In this document: positions 33,912 through 47,100 of the stretch, one piece after another | Layout: each line of letters opens with the position of its first letter | Position numbering within the stretch: the stretch's first letter is position 1 | Assembly (NCBI GenBank): GCA_033030425.1 | Contig: JAUFSD010000007.1 | Location: 806,001-870,000, forward strand | Direction: 5' to 3' | Source: Verpa conica | Taxonomy: Eukaryota > Ascomycota > Pezizomycetes > Pezizales > Morchellaceae | DNA length: 64,000 nt | The notes under the pieces: model-generated | Told to the model about the DNA's origin: nothing | What the model saw: the letters and a program-made list of their open reading frames with translations, nothing else | Databases searched by the model: none | Translations under genes and position numbers: made by a program

Positions 33912-35417
33912 TATATATAACTAGTAATGTTGTTTTAGAGTGTCGTTTCCATCCCCATATGCACAGCAGAAAGTTTGAAGCTGAGTATTTAGGGATGGGC
34001 TTCTGAATAGTATGTAGCAAGTACTCGGTTGCGAATAGGAGGGGAGTGCCGGCTACTAGAAGTAAGCTTACCAAGTTCACGATACACAACAGGGACCCAC
34101 ATACCCCGCAAAACTAGATTATCATTCAAGGCTATTACTGCCGAGAACACGAGGACGTGTTTACTGACTGTGCGGGGAGGGGAGAAATTCTGGGGAAGTG
34201 GAGAATAGAGAATGTGACGGCGATGCGTAGCCTTAGGAGGTTAAAGCGAATGAATTTCTTGTCCTCCGTGACCCGAAGGAAAGAAGGAAACTATCACCGT
34301 CCTCGTGCTCCCCTCCCCTGGAGAGATGTTGTTGTCCTTCTCCATCCCATCCATTCCCCAGCATCGGAGGTTCGTTTTTTCTTGTTCATCGACATAGGCG
34401 AAGTTTCATGTCGTGCCTTCACATGCCAGCCGCCGTCAGCGCCCAATTCTTTTTCCCACTCTCTCTGTTTTGCGCCTATGACGCTGTGTCACTGTCAGGC
34501 GACCAGCTCGATCCTTGCAGCTGCATCCAGCCAGTCGTATCCCTTCCTAGATCTGATCTGTTCCTGGATCGCGGGGTGAGGCTTCTGTTTTTTTTGCCGA
34601 AAAGCTCCCATGCAGTGTAGCTCTTATACTATATAGTGGAGTACATATATGCTTGGGTGATGACACGCTGGCATGTAAGTACCGGTGCATATAGTCTGTA
34701 CTCTACTGCAAAAAGGGAAAGGAGAAAAACAATCACGGCGTTGGCTACCTACTGAAGAGTTGATTATGCGTGATGGGGGAAAGCACCGACGATCTTTGTA
34801 CGAGTGAGACCTTGGCAGGCACATGGACATGAGGTCTTGGGGATGTATGCACCTATCACAGCCTATGTAGGGTTCACCCACGCATGAGTCCTGACAGTAG
34901 GAGAACCACATGTGCAAATGCGAGGGAATAAAAGACCATTACACCTGAGAACTTCAAATAGAAACTATAGCCATGATGTTCGAGAAACATCCCTTACCTT
35001 AGGAAAGATGGCCAGCAACCACCTACCTCCCAGGCACCAATGTGGAAATGGTTTGCCTAATCCAAACAGCTTACGAAAATCGGCTAATCTCTAAATATTA
35101 CAACTTAATCTATACCCGGCTATATAAAGCACCGTAAAGCTTGGTTTACATAGTTTCTCGATTAATTACCTACACTTTTTTCTCGATCTTCTAGGGCCGG
35201 TAGTTCTTCATATTCGAGACAATCGGTATATGTATATAGATTATATCTTCTCATTATATTTTTCATGTGTTCTACGCTTGATATACCTCATTACCAATGT
35301 CAAAAACGCTAAAAAATGAAAAAAGAAGAAATCGATCCGTAGAAGTTCATTATAAACCAACGCAAAAACCAACGCTCCAAACACCAAAGGAACAACCTGC
35401 ATGTTCATAATTTTTCC
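33912..35417. other. Spacer upstream of the lipase gene
   Basis: The first few hundred bases are the leader and promoter of the lipase gene. A 140-codon plus-strand frame at 34157-34579 has no family resemblance and I do not call it. The rest is AT-rich with nothing recognised. Confidence 0.5.
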
Positions 35418-36618
35418 CTATCGACCCCAACAAATAACCGCCTCTGCAAGCTCCTCAAGGGCACCACTCTCATGCCAAAAGTGGCCCGCCCCTTCAACCT
35501 CAACCCCCTTCCACACCTTACTAATACCGCACATCTTCTCTTTCCACTTGCGATACTTCCTAACACTCGTAAACATATCCTCATCTCCATAAACCGCCAA
35601 TACTTTCGCCCCCGGCTCATCAATACCAAGTGTCTCACTAGAATCCTCCGCAGCCCCATCCAGATCCCTATGGTGGTGATTCCCAATCCCGACCAATCCC
35701 TTGGTCCATCCTGTCCATGAGCTCACCCGCCCCTGCCCAAACCCCATCAAAAAGCTACTAACAGGCGGTAGCAATGGCGAGACCAATAGATAGCTCGTCA
35801 CAACCTTCCACATCTTCTCTCTATCTTCCCAGTTATCCTGCTGCTCCTTAGCCGGAGAACCTAATACCTTATCCTCTTGAAGTACCTCTTGTAGTACATC
35901 CGTCCTGTTCACAGTTGAGCCTGTGTACGACGTCCGCCTACTGGAATGACTATCTCTCCACCGCCGCGCCGAACACCGTGCTGCGTCTATAGCTCCTGTG
36001 AAAACTGTTTTGTCTGCTGGTGGATGTGATATGAGCGGAAGAATATATCTATCCGTAGACGGGAGGTGTGAGGCTATTAAAGAGCCATAAGAGTACCCAG
36101 CCAGTAGTAATGATATCTCCTCTACCTCTACCTCTACCTCCACTTCTACCCCCTCCCTACAATGCACCTCCATTGGTGAAGGAGCCGGTGACTCTGGCGG
36201 CGGAAGTGACTGCACATATGCGAGAACCCACGCAACAACAGAAGTATAATCCATCACCTCCGCACTCCCAGTCCACGTAGTCCGTCCCTTCGACCCGTGC
36301 ACGCCTCTATTCCTCCCCATCAGCTCAATCCTCCGCCACTATACCACTACTATACACTTACCGAAAATTAAAACTCGCAACCACCCAGCCAGTCTTCAAT
36401 AACACACTCACCACCCGCAACACAACACAATCATCATAGCTCCCCCCAAGCGGCGCATAGGGGTGCGCCACAACGGCAACTTTCCGCTCCCATGGTGTAG
36501 TTGCTGTAGGACATGTGTACGCTGATGGGAGGTAAATACGTGTATCGAGGAGGAGGGAGTCGTGTAGTGAGGGGATCTGGAGGTTGAGGGTTGCTGTAGG
36601 CGTACCACGGTGTGACAT
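35418..36618 (-). CDS. Alpha/beta hydrolase
   Basis: Two exons, complement of 36362-36618 and 35418-36306, encode 381 residues; the 55-nt intron (36307-36361) has a GTAAGTG donor. Canonical elements are present in order: VVAHPYAPLGGSYDD (strand with HP and the oxyanion region), VASFNFRGVHGSKGRTTWTG (rebuilt by splicing), the nucleophile elbow AGYSYGS with Ser at about 158, AVYGDEDMFTSVRKYRKW (acid residue region) and GAGHFWHE (catalytic His). The catalytic triad therefore appears complete. A small acidic repeat (VEVEVEVEE, about 139-149), coded by a microsatellite-like GAGGTA/GAGGTG run, lies just before the elbow. The pattern resembles the dienelactone-hydrolase/Tex30-like group of serine hydrolases with a small lid. 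Its substrate is unknown. No signal peptide is visible. Confidence 0.88.
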
Positions 36619-37288
36619 TGCGGTTGGTCTGGATGTAAGGTACGGAGGTCCGGAGTGCGGTTGGCTTTTGAGTTGGTGAGACTCGTCGGGTTGGGGCTGG
36701 GGCTTGGCTGCGTCATTGGGTGTTCAGCCGGGGTGAGGACTCTACATGTAGAAATCACAAATCATAAGTAGAATCAACTCTTTATTAGTGATTTACTATA
36801 TCTTTATATAGGGGTAATAGGAATAACTAGAGCTCTTGAAATTACCATCGAACAAAGTAATATCTCCTTGTATCCATCTAGTATCAACGCCACCCTCAAC
36901 TACCCACCAAAAATCTCTACTAATTCACCGATAATCACTCGGGGGTAAATAAAGTCTCAGGTAAAAAGAATTTGTCCCTCATATTCCTTTTCAAGTATAC
37001 AATCCAACATCTTTAAGTCCCATAAAGTGCTCAGAATACAGTTGCACCTCGCTATAATAAACGCCAAGTATTCAACCAATTTCGTTCCTTATAGCAAGTT
37101 TTCCGAAGATACCAACCATAGAAAAGGTAATTTTAGTGCGGAAAAATCCCAATGGACCTGGAAAAGGTTTCTTATCTCTCACAGCGAGGTCTCTTATAGA
37201 TCGCGAGGTGTGACTGTAAGTCTACCCAGTACCCTGCAATGAAAACAACAACCCTACCATACCAAGAAACACTAAACAAAAATGTTAG
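36619..37288. other. Intergenic spacer
   Basis: This is upstream sequence of the hydrolase gene followed by AT-rich spacer. No gene is seen. Confidence 0.55.
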
Positions 37289-37368
37289 CGACCAGCAAGG
37301 GGATCGAACCCTCAACCTCGGTCTTGACCACCTAGGAGGACCACGCGCTACCATTGCGCCAACCGGCC
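37289..37368 (-). tRNA. tRNA-Arg(CCT) with 8-nt intron, copy 3 (variant)
   Basis: It has the same fold as copies 1 and 2, with two kinds of change: the intron reads GGTGGTCA instead of AGAGGTCA, and the T arm is GAGGG-TTCGATC-CCCTT with an altered loop base. Acceptor, D arm and anticodon arm are unchanged, so the gene is probably functional. A short T run follows the 3' end. Confidence 0.93.
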
Positions 37369-38014
37369 GGATTGATGCCGCCGACTCAGACCTTGAGCTT
37401 TTTGAAACCGTAATCTGAGCCCCGGGGCACTGTATTTGACCTGTACATACCCTACAGGTCAGTTTGAGCTATCCAGAGTTTATCGTTCATTGTTAAAATA
37501 GATAGATAAAGCTAGTTGATTTGACTTCAGTTACCTGAATAGAATTAATATCTAAAGGAACTCTAGGGTAATGAGAACTCTAGAGCACTAGGCGTAAATG
37601 TATTCGTGAGGCCAATGCCACAATGCCACAGCTCCTATTAAAGTTCATCCAGCTAATCTAGAAGTAAACCGGTTCCAGCGATCCCAAATTCATGAAGCCA
37701 TCTAACCATTACAGTGCCTTAATAAAGGATCGTTCAAGGAACAAGACATAAAAAGCCAATGGGGGCGAGAGACCCAAACCCCAGAACCAAGATACAGCAC
37801 CGGATGACTTCTCCTTCACGGCCACCACGCGAGAGCCAAAGAAAATCTGGATTTAACAAATTTTAGCCTATCACTCGTATAATACCCGAGGTCTATCCTA
37901 CTCTAATCAAATCTTCCTCGGTTTTTTTCTTTATTTCAACTACTCAAATCAAGGCCTCGCCGGAGGAATCACTAAGAAATTTTTATACATCACCACATTC
38001 TACAAAAACAGCAA
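37369..38014. other. Intergenic spacer between tRNA genes
   Basis: AT-rich spacer without a recognisable gene. Confidence 0.55.
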
Positions 38015-38099
38015 GATTCAGTGGTGTAGGGGTATCACGGGCGCTTGCCATCTTCATGATGATTTGCGCCCGACCCGGGTTCGATTCCCGGCTGATTCA
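38015..38099 (+). tRNA. tRNA-Gly(GCC) with 14-nt intron, copy 1
   Basis: Acceptor GATTCAG/CTGATTC (with a T-T mismatch at 3-70), D arm GTGTAGGGGTATCAC, anticodon stem GGCGC/GCGCC, loop TTGCCA+T giving anticodon GCC, variable CGAC, T arm CCGGG-TTCGATT-CCCGG, discriminator A. A 14-nt intron (TCTTCATGATGATT) follows position 37. Confidence 0.9.
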
Positions 38100-38728
38100 A
38101 TCTGGCTTTATAGCATATAGTCCATGGGCTACTACTTTTTGCTTTACATCCGTCGCTGGAGAAGGAGCCTTGCATCGGGTCCTAGTACCCCCCCCCCCAA
38201 CAAGTATACAGGGCCGGTGTGGTTAGATTTATGGGAGGTATCCGGATTCGACTAAACCTGGATATCTGTTCAAGCACTAGTAGACTAGTAGCTGGAATAA
38301 TCCTCTAAGACTAAAATATTCTTGTTCTGTAAAAAAATTATACTACATGCACATGTATGCGATAGAACTTTCGAAAAATGTGTGTAAATATTAATATTTA
38401 GCCTTCATGTCCTCTGTCAAGATTATATTCATATAGTATCACTCGATTATATCAAACTATTGTGCCTAGGGTTCCAGGGCTTCTTTTATTGATTATAATA
38501 AACTATATGTAAGACCCAAACATCAGTGATTACCCATTAAGCACATACAGCTGGAAGATACAGATAGTTCTAAGTCAAGAAAGGCGGTATAGAAATGACA
38601 TAGGTAGGTTGGGATTTTAATCACTGGACCAACGCACATATCCGCTCCCCACCCCTTCAGAAAATAAGATAGAAAAAGAGAACTAAACACCAGTATCTCC
38701 TACGAAAAAAAAAAGATATTTTAACAAA
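38100..38728. other. Intergenic spacer between inverted tRNA-Gly copies
   Basis: AT-rich with a C9 run near 38190. No gene. Copies 1 and 2 of tRNA-Gly face each other across it. Confidence 0.55.
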
Positions 38729-38813
38729 TGAATCAGCCGGGAATCGAACCCGGGTCGGGCGCATATCATCAAAGAGATGGCAAGCGCCCGTGATACCCCT
38801 ACACCACTGAATC
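38729..38813 (-). tRNA. tRNA-Gly(GCC) with 14-nt intron, copy 2
   Basis: Exons are identical to copy 1. The intron is also 14 nt but has a different sequence (TCTCTTTGATGATA). The 3' flank on the gene's strand runs into a long T stretch, a strong polymerase III terminator. Confidence 0.92.
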
Positions 38814-39448
38814 ATATGGACCTAATAATTTTTCAAGTTTGTGTTTTTGACTATTCTGACTACTACACTTAACGGAACATTGCTAGGCGCTATATTCTAC
38901 TATATGGTATGGTATCTACATGAGATAAATTATAATAGTTTTGCTGTGGTATCAAAAGGCTATTGGGAGGCTATCTACGGCTGACTCGATAAAGTAAGCC
39001 GAGGCCTATACGCGGGATACGCTTTCTACTGAGTGTGTTTCTCAGGCGTGTGACATTTGGTGACTTGGTCGCAAAATTTAGCACTTATGATCACAATCGA
39101 ACTTTAATCCTTAATTACACTATAATGTCTTGCTGTATGAGTCCCTAAAGAATCTAGGTACGCATTAATAGCTTCTTAGCATGTATATCTAGCGGGTTTT
39201 AGAGCCTAGATTTCAATACTGCCGTACAAGAACTATATAACATGTAACAAAGCATTCCCCTAGATCGCCAAAATCATTGATGCAACCCCCCGCAGGAGCA
39301 AAAAAATACCAAGGCCTAGATTTAGTATAGAATCGGGTAGCGTGAGCATGTTTTTCCATTATCTTGCCGTCTTAAATTACCTCTTCGACCCAGACCCCCA
39401 ACATAACACTCAAAGGCGTAAGAACCGTAGGAATCTCTGGACTGTCAT
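38814..39448. other. Intergenic spacer
   Basis: No gene or clear repeat is seen. Confidence 0.55.
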
Positions 39449-39533
39449 TGAACCAGCTTGGAACCGAGCCCGTACTAGGTGCAAACCATCGTGAAGATGG
39501 CAAGCGCCCGAGATATCCCGAAACCACTGAATC
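39449..39533 (-). pseudogene. Decayed tRNA-Gly(GCC) copy
   Basis: This 85-nt stretch aligns end to end with copy 2 of tRNA-Gly without any insertion or deletion, but carries roughly 20 substitutions. The 5' half, through the anticodon stem and GCC anticodon, is the best kept; the T arm and the 3' side of the anticodon stem are damaged. The normally invariant TTCG of the T loop and its stem pairs are broken, so it should not fold as a tRNA. It is a point-mutated, non-functional copy. Confidence 0.88.
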
Positions 39534-42526
39534 ATGCTCTTAGGACAGAAATCAGGGAATTTGATCAGTGAGGGCGAATTTTCATAAAAATCAGAGAAGT
39601 GACTGCGCTTAACTAGACATAGGAAAGATCCCGAGTACCAGGAAAGGAACTAGGCACGATTGAGCTAGAGCGAGCTAAAATTGCCAGTACGAGTGATTGG
39701 GTATGAGCTTATAAAGGACTTGTGATAGGTCAAAAGACTTTATGATATTTCATGACATAAAGCAAGGCGAACTAGATAAGGGAGACACCGGATTGCCCTA
39801 GTATGATTGAGGATTTTCCCTCGCTTTCGGCTTATGGGACATGTATAGTAAAGACAGACAAGCTGATCGAAGGCCTAAAAAAGGACTCCTTCCAGACCAT
39901 TTGAAGTTCCCCGGATGGCCCAAGGTATCGGTATTTGTGATACCCTAGGCCGTGAAAATTTTTCAGTCCCTCGTCATAAAATGCGAAACCCGGATCTTTC
40001 CCTTTCTTGCCATGATGCCAGTTAAAAATCCCAAGGGCTGGATACGGGCTGGATCGGTACTATGGGGCCGGTAATCCGATTACTTGCGATTAACCAATAG
40101 TGCGGTACCCTACATCACAAGTGCGACGTCCGGCTTTTTATTTTGTTGAGAAGGTCCCATTCCCGACAGTCTGGGACCAACATTACTAAACAAGCATCTG
40201 GGGGACAGTCCCATCGGAAAGTAAGAGTGCTCGTGAGTGAATCACATTGGCGATTTGGCACTGGCCCGATCGATTCCCGGGATCCGGGATCACGATCTTG
40301 TTGGTCTAGAAGATAAACAGGTGAGACATCTGGCCTACAAGATTAAACGCCCACCCGGTCACCCTTAAGCCCAAGCGACTGAAAGCTGTAGATCAACCTT
40401 CTATTGAGAGCCAATAGAGGATGTTATCTGAGACGCCGCATACGCACTGGCGGTTCACGATTCAACTATTAACCAATTGATTGGATTCCGATCCAAAGAT
40501 CTATGCGCTTGTAAAGTCATAAACCCACATTAATCCTAATTTGTGTATCCCTATATTGATGAGGTAGTTGATACCTTCCTATATGATTGTTTCTACCTCA
40601 GCAAATATCCAAGGTTTCATCCCTGCTGCATGAACTATATTCTATATGCATGTGGATCTTTTTAAAGCGAGAACTTGACAAATTCCTCGTTGCGCGCCAG
40701 ATCACTACTTTTAATGTTGATCCTCGAAGTTCGGTAACTAAATACGAAATCCCCAGCTCTACTTTGATCGACGTTTCATAGAAACCTAACGTCATCGAGC
40801 CCCTAGGTCCCCCCGGCTAAGTGCGTGTTGGCATAGACAATTGACCGCTGAGCCTACGTTTCGGGCCATTTACTAGATCCGAGCTTCCTTTTTGGGGCAA
40901 AAAGATAATGATTAGTTATTTACCATTTTTAATACGGGGATACGTAGGACCCAAAGATATGGGTATACTAGTGACATTTGTTTCTTCATGTCGTTAAAAA
41001 TATTGGGTCATCGGATTCCCTAGATTCTCGGCATTTTGGGAGAGATTATCTGGCTGTAGTTATACGGGCCTCTATCTGTTTGATTGAACAACTATACCCT
41101 GGTATTATAAGGATATATTGTGGATTCATGAATCGTCACTCGCTTACTTCAGACGGAGCAGCTTGCTAGAAGAGGTTAAGCCTAGATATATCTAAGTTGC
41201 TGGGCTTCTCGATATTCGTATTGATACACAGTGACTATTTCCGGCCAGTCGGCCATCGGAGAATGTACATGCCGATTGACAAAAAATTCTCATTTCAAGA
41301 TGAGGTTTCAATTGATGTAGTTTATGAAGACCCTAGTACCGCAATCTCGTTTTCTTGTTTATCTACGCCCTCAATCGTATGATCTTATAATTAAATCCAC
41401 CCACCTAAGGTAATACCAGCAAAAAGATTAATCAAAGTAGACGGCCATGGCTCTAATTAAATTCCGCGGTTCGATACCCCATATTCTTGTTGATATGCGA
41501 GTCGTCGGCCGATAAAACTATTAACTGCCGAGTTCGCTTGTTGTTCCCATCCGAGCTATGCCCAAAAATTATTGCGCAATTGGGTACGCACGCGCCTGGG
41601 CTGACCGCGGCGCTCCTCCTAACGGCTAACCCCTCAGAAAAGTCTTAAAAATAAATAATCTGAAGTTCTAGTCTGTTTCTTTTGTGTTAGAGGGAAAAAA
41701 TATTTTTCGAAATTGCTAATTCGAAGCGCATTTTTTTTAAAAAAAAAGATGAAGCTGGGCTCCCTTATATTAGGGGTATTTCTTTCTACAAATAACTTAT
41801 AGTCCTTATCTCTCATTGATTGGTGCGCTTATCAAACCCTTGTATCCCCTAGTTTACATAGAGTTAGTGTAAGTTGAATACCTACTGATAATGTAGATTA
41901 TCTTAATCAGCGTTAATCTCGGCCAAGAGCAGGGACGGAGATAGTTCCCGTGCCATGGATCCAAAACCCGGGGATAAACGTGATGTCTGAGACAACGCTA
42001 CCAATTCCGTCACGTTACTCCTTGGAATGTACCTGCAGTTCCTGTGTCACATGTAATTAAACATAAAATTAATAAGGTGCCGAAAATGGAACCCCTTCCG
42101 CTTTATTATAGGTTGCTACTGAGAATAACAAGTTGATGTGGTATTTGTAAATTCTACGATGGGCTTCTGTTCGCTAGCTACATCTTTACCGAATAGAGTG
42201 CGTTTGATTCAGATCAGACTTGGGACCTAACTAACTTGGGCCTTTGAGAGTTTATTTTAGGCTCTGGAAATATAAGTGAACAACTTTATTTCCAGGGGCT
42301 TGGGATCCTGCTGGTGAAATTAGGGTCATTGGACAGATTATATGTAGTGTGACGTTGGCATATGATCACGCAGGGATCTGAGTGCTATAAAGGCTGTGAA
42401 ACATTGGTTGACAGACTTCAAGTGTGTCTGCATTGGCCAACTGCAGGGAACAAGCAAAAATATATGCACGGAAGAAAGAATTGTTCAACAAGATATTATT
42501 AAGTCTTTGGAAGAGGTTTATCTCCG
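39534..42526. other. Gene-free AT-rich block
   Basis: Frames up to about 65 codons only, on both strands, without recognisable domains. The sequence looks like degraded repeat DNA. The last ~200 bases are the 3' flank of the F-box gene. Confidence 0.55.
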
Positions 42527-44174
42527 TCAGAGAGATCGAATATACACCTCACCCGTATTTACGTTTTTCCCAACAATCCATCGTTCCCAGTGTTTCCTCT
42601 GGGCCTGAGAAACAGTAGCTCCATAGTCCTCCAGGTCTTCATCAGAATCGTCTTCATCGAGTGTCCCGAGGCTCCCAAAACTAGCGTTAGCAGCATACCC
42701 AGAAGACGATATACCGCTTGATGACCCAGTATCTTCTGATGAAGTGAACACATTCCCGTATATAACGTCATCATCCGCTTGAGGTGAGTGCATGTCGAAT
42801 GAGCTGGTGCTTGTGTTGTCAGTCTCGACTTCTTCAGGGTCCTCCTCCTCGCTACTGGTATCGCTGTAGGTTTCGATGTATGCAAGCTTCCGGACATAGT
42901 CCCCCTCATAACCAATATCCTGCAGCCCCACCCATTCTAACCGTTGCATGCATGACTTTAGCGCAACAGCTACATCTTTCCATCGACCATCGTCTACAAT
43001 GTATACTTCTGATAACCTCAACCCTTTCAGGGTGTTACGGTGCCTTTGGGCGATGCCGATAATATCTTCAGCTCTCAACATCCATGAGCCTATCCCCAAA
43101 ACTCGAAGTTTTGTCCAAACAATTTCGTGAAATACATCATCCAGAGGAAGACGTACAGGTAAGCCAGGGGTAAATCTGAGATATAATGTCGACAGGTTCT
43201 CGGTATACGAGCAAAATAGTTTGAAAAATGCAGAAAGTGGTGATATGTGGCCTTTCAGGCGGGTCTCAGCTGTGTCCAAATAACTTCGATCAGGTCTTTC
43301 GTCAAATGTGACGTCCAAATGTGAGAGCTGTGCCCAATTTCTTGTAGCTGGACCTGATGGCTGCATTCCGGAGGTTATTTGTAGTAGACTCTGGGGGCTT
43401 AAAGTCGGGCTTGAGAATGACGATACTGGGGGATTCCCATGCATGACGGCTAGGAGCAGAGTATCCACAGCGTGTCGACATGCGGGGATCCAGCGGCAAT
43501 CGATAAATTCCCACTCATCAAAGCTGGAAGCTAGGTTTCGTAAGACGATATCCTTATGCACCATGACTGATAGGAGCTGAATTTGCTGTAGAGATGTAAA
43601 TGCTTTCATTGCCTTTTTGAGAACAAATAAATCGTACGAGTTATGCATAACTTCTTGTTGCTCTTTGTATACGGTTGTATAATAGAAGGGTTCTCGTTCT
43701 TCGAACATTACTTGACGAAGTTTATTGGAGAATCGAGGGGAGCGGTCTGCTCTAAAGGCCTCAAAATCTCGATCTCCTATTGTCCGAATTAACTTATTGG
43801 AACTAGTCAAGTATTAGGATAGAGTTTTTTGCCTTACCTTCAACATAAAGGTACGGCATTAAGTACACAAATTTTTTGACGTGTCTTGCAAGCTTAGGAT
43901 GCTCTGCTAAGCGTTCTAGTCGGCCAAAGCTCTTCATATTGAATCTCAACCCTATACTTCTGAAAAGATACGGCGCAGCCAGCTCGCTGAATCTCTTACA
44001 CACCAACCGTAGGCGGGCAAAGTGTTGTTTTGAATCTATATGTTCTGGTTTGTATGGGCGTGGGCGCGCCCATGGATTGGCTCGGGGAAGCTCATGGAGC
44101 CCGGGCTCGAATTGGTCGAGAATCTCGTTGAAGACTTCTGTCGGAAGAGTTTCCATTGTGTGTGATTTATGCAT
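42527..44174 (-). CDS. F-box protein with leucine-rich region
   Basis: Two exons, complement of 43838-44174 and 42527-43776, encode 528 residues (522 if the second ATG, METLPTEVF at 44156, is used). The 61-nt intron has a GTAAGG donor; the acceptor chosen (ACAATAG ending at 43777) is the only one nearby that restores frame. The N-terminus METLPTEVFNEILDQ followed by LRLVCKRFSELAAPYLFRSI is a fungal F-box, which binds Skp1 in SCF ubiquitin ligases. The middle (LQQIQLLSVMVHK, LSHLDVTFDERPD, LRVLGIGSWML, LKGLRLSEVYIVD) has irregular leucine-rich spacing typical of F-box substrate-binding halves. The C-terminal 110 residues are acidic and Ser-rich. The substrate is unknown. The second frame alone would start at a non-homologous Met, so the two exons belong together. 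Confidence 0.85.
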
Positions 44175-47100
44175 TTAACACGAGACAGCGAACGTGGGGT
44201 AAAAAATAAAATAAAATCCCGAAGATCTTCAGAAGGGATCTCTCCAGGGTATGATTGTAGCCAAGAACAGGTGAAAACTCGAAATACGATGAACAGATAA
44301 CGAAAGAGTGAGGTGCAAGGGCGAAGAGGTCAGAGACCTGCCATTTAATAAGTATCTACCAAGGACATTAGGCGCCGCCTGGCTGGCGCATGGGGATAAA
44401 TTCCGCTTGAGATGAGCAGCTGGGGTGAGGGTTTACGAGCGTTCACTGGAGGACGACTTGACAACAGGAGCCAGCAATAGCACCAGAACAGGAGTAGGGG
44501 AAGTAGGGCAGTAGCCGTGAGAATTTTTGGAGTCTGCAAGAATAATCCTTGTCCCCCGTTCGAAAGAGCGCGCTGTCGACAAGACAGAAACGATTAGTCT
44601 GAGACGCAACAATCAAGAAATCAGGGAGAGACTGAAAGGAGGGGATGGATGTGTGAAAGCCACAGCAGGGTGGAGAGGATTGGTGGGTTAGGGTTTTGGG
44701 GGGAGGGGAATACGCTGGCTGGGATGAAGACAATCCAAAGATAGAGTCGATGTAAATGTAAGTGGGCAACGGAGGGATCGCTGGTCCATTTTCTCTTTTT
44801 TTGCCAATTTGGTATTATGATGTACCACACCAGGCCGGCACATGACTTTCAGGACCCCAAGGTATGCATCCGCCCAACGGGTATGCACATCACCCTGCAA
44901 CTCTTTAGCCGCTCGCCACCAATTCAACGCCAGAAACAACATCCCTCGCCCAATCCCCTCCCGAGCCGGGCATCCTCTCTCCACACCCTCTTCACCATCT
45001 TCTCTCTCACCTCAAAGTATTCATAATTGGTCTTAACCTCAGGGGAAAAGGGAAAATCAACGTGTGCATGAATTCGACTCCCCTGCATTGCTGGTACTCA
45101 CGGCCATTCCCCAGCCTCAACATCGGAATAATATCGGTGCTGGCACGCCCTAAATCTAGTGCCAGTCTAAGTAGAGAATCTACCTACTATAACTTCCTAG
45201 AAAAATTAGTAAAATATTAAGTTCCTGCGCGTAGACGACATTGTTGCAGAAAGGCACCTGATTCGAGATCACTTACATAGAAACATCGCCGAGTTACCCC
45301 TGCAGCTACCTTCAAACATTTTTCGTTGTATATTCCCCAGAAAAACAATAGTATTTACGGACCAATGCTTGGTTGACGCGACATTCGGCTTTATTTTCGG
45401 AGACAAAATATACTCGGGGAGCTTGCAGGAGGGTAAAAAAAATCCCTCAGTAGTGTCTTGAGTACATCAAATTCCCAAAAATACTGTAACCCCTACCAAT
45501 TCCGGGCTCTATTTTGCGATCGATTGCATCGGTAAAGGCCCGAAATGCCCTCAAAACTTGAGTCCATACTTCCCACTAGTCATAGCTGCTGTCAGGCCAA
45601 AAAGAGAATTCTTACTGTAACTTCCCTGCGAATTTACGCCTCAGTGTATATATACTAATAACCACCAGCATAATAGCAGCTGATTCAAGAATAATTAAAC
45701 AAAGATTGTGCTACTGTGCATAGGTCCCAGTGAAGGAGGGGGTTCTATGAATCACATGTTCAGGGAAATACTTGGTGATAATGGCGGCTGGGAGAAATAG
45801 CAATAGTTCTGTACGAACAGGCATTTTCTGCATAGAAGCCTAGGCAGTCAGCGGGATTCAAGATGCGGATAGTGGGATCATCAGGAATTGTGACACGGAT
45901 AGAGAGAACCAGGAAGAGTACCTAAAAACAAATAATACAGCTCACCGCCAGAGCTGTCATAGGTACGTGAGGCTAAACAGGGACGGAATAGAACTCTCAA
46001 TGCATGATTTCTGCGGAGAGGTTGATGCTGACGTATCTAATTTTTCTGACAACGACCATCTGGGGTATATCTCGACTCGTGGAGAGCCTTTTCAAAGCAG
46101 TAGTACAAGACGCATAAGGCATCCCGTAAAACGTGGCCTACGCCTGAGTTGCTTGCGTAAAAGTATCACAAATGAGGGGGGAAATATTCAGAAACCACGC
46201 CGGAAGTTTTTGATCTTGCACGCTTCCACTGTAGTATAAGCCACCAGATGCACCCTAGACGTAACAGGAATTTCGGGCGAAGAATTGAATTGACAAGAGG
46301 CTGAGTTGCAAGGTTACAGCCTTGCCAATAAACAAAGCAACCTTTTCGATTGTTGCACGCATGCTAGCGCAATGGTGACGATGCCTTATCCAGCGTTGAC
46401 ATCTGCCATCATACTGCGTGCAGCCTCCAGATCACTATGCATATGCAGTTGCTTTTTGATCCAGCTTTGTGCCGCGTTTATTGAGAAATTCATGCTCGGT
46501 GGCCACTAAACCCCTGGCCAAGTGCAAATGATCTGCGGGAGGGATTGTGTACTCTGTAGGCGTGGGGTTCATAAGGCCGAGGAACCATCCCTAGCTTGAA
46601 TCACCCCCGTAGGTCGCGAAATCTGCGAGGCAAATGAAACCGTGGATATAAGTGTCTGCATCGCGTAATTCTGGACAACAGTTCCTGACAAAAATCAGAT
46701 TTGGTTAGACGGGCATCGCAAGAAGCCTTGCAAGCCTTGTATGTCGTGGTAAGGAATGTGTGGGGAAGCTGGCATCCCGTTGTCAGGATGAGGTGTCGTT
46801 CGGATTAACGTCGCTAAGTTTACTAAGGGATCCGAGACACCCCACGTTCACATGTCATGCATTTCGGGGGATTTCTTTCTTCCTTCATTTGTTCTTTTCC
46901 TTTTCTTTTTTGGAACTCCCGAAGGAGCCTCCTTCTTGTTCAAAGGTCATTCATGTATAGTTCCCGTCTTCGTACGGCCATGTAGATTAACTTTTTATCC
47001 TGATGACTGCAGTTGGCCACATTACACACCAGCGATCCAGGATCTGGAACAAATACCAATACCCTTTTCAGTACCAAAATGACAACGACTGATGTGTAGA

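Noticed and set aside
34157..34579. 140-codon plus-strand frame upstream of the lipase gene
   Set aside because: It lies in the probable promoter of the divergent lipase gene and has no family resemblance.
42527..43810. Reading the second exon of the F-box gene as an independent 427-residue protein
   Set aside because: The upstream F-box exon splices into it in frame, and the start Met would lie in the intron.
44688..44984. 98-codon minus-strand frame with protein-like composition (ALNWWRAAKELQGDVHTRWA)
   Set aside because: No start context, no neighbouring exon joins in frame, and no family is recognised.
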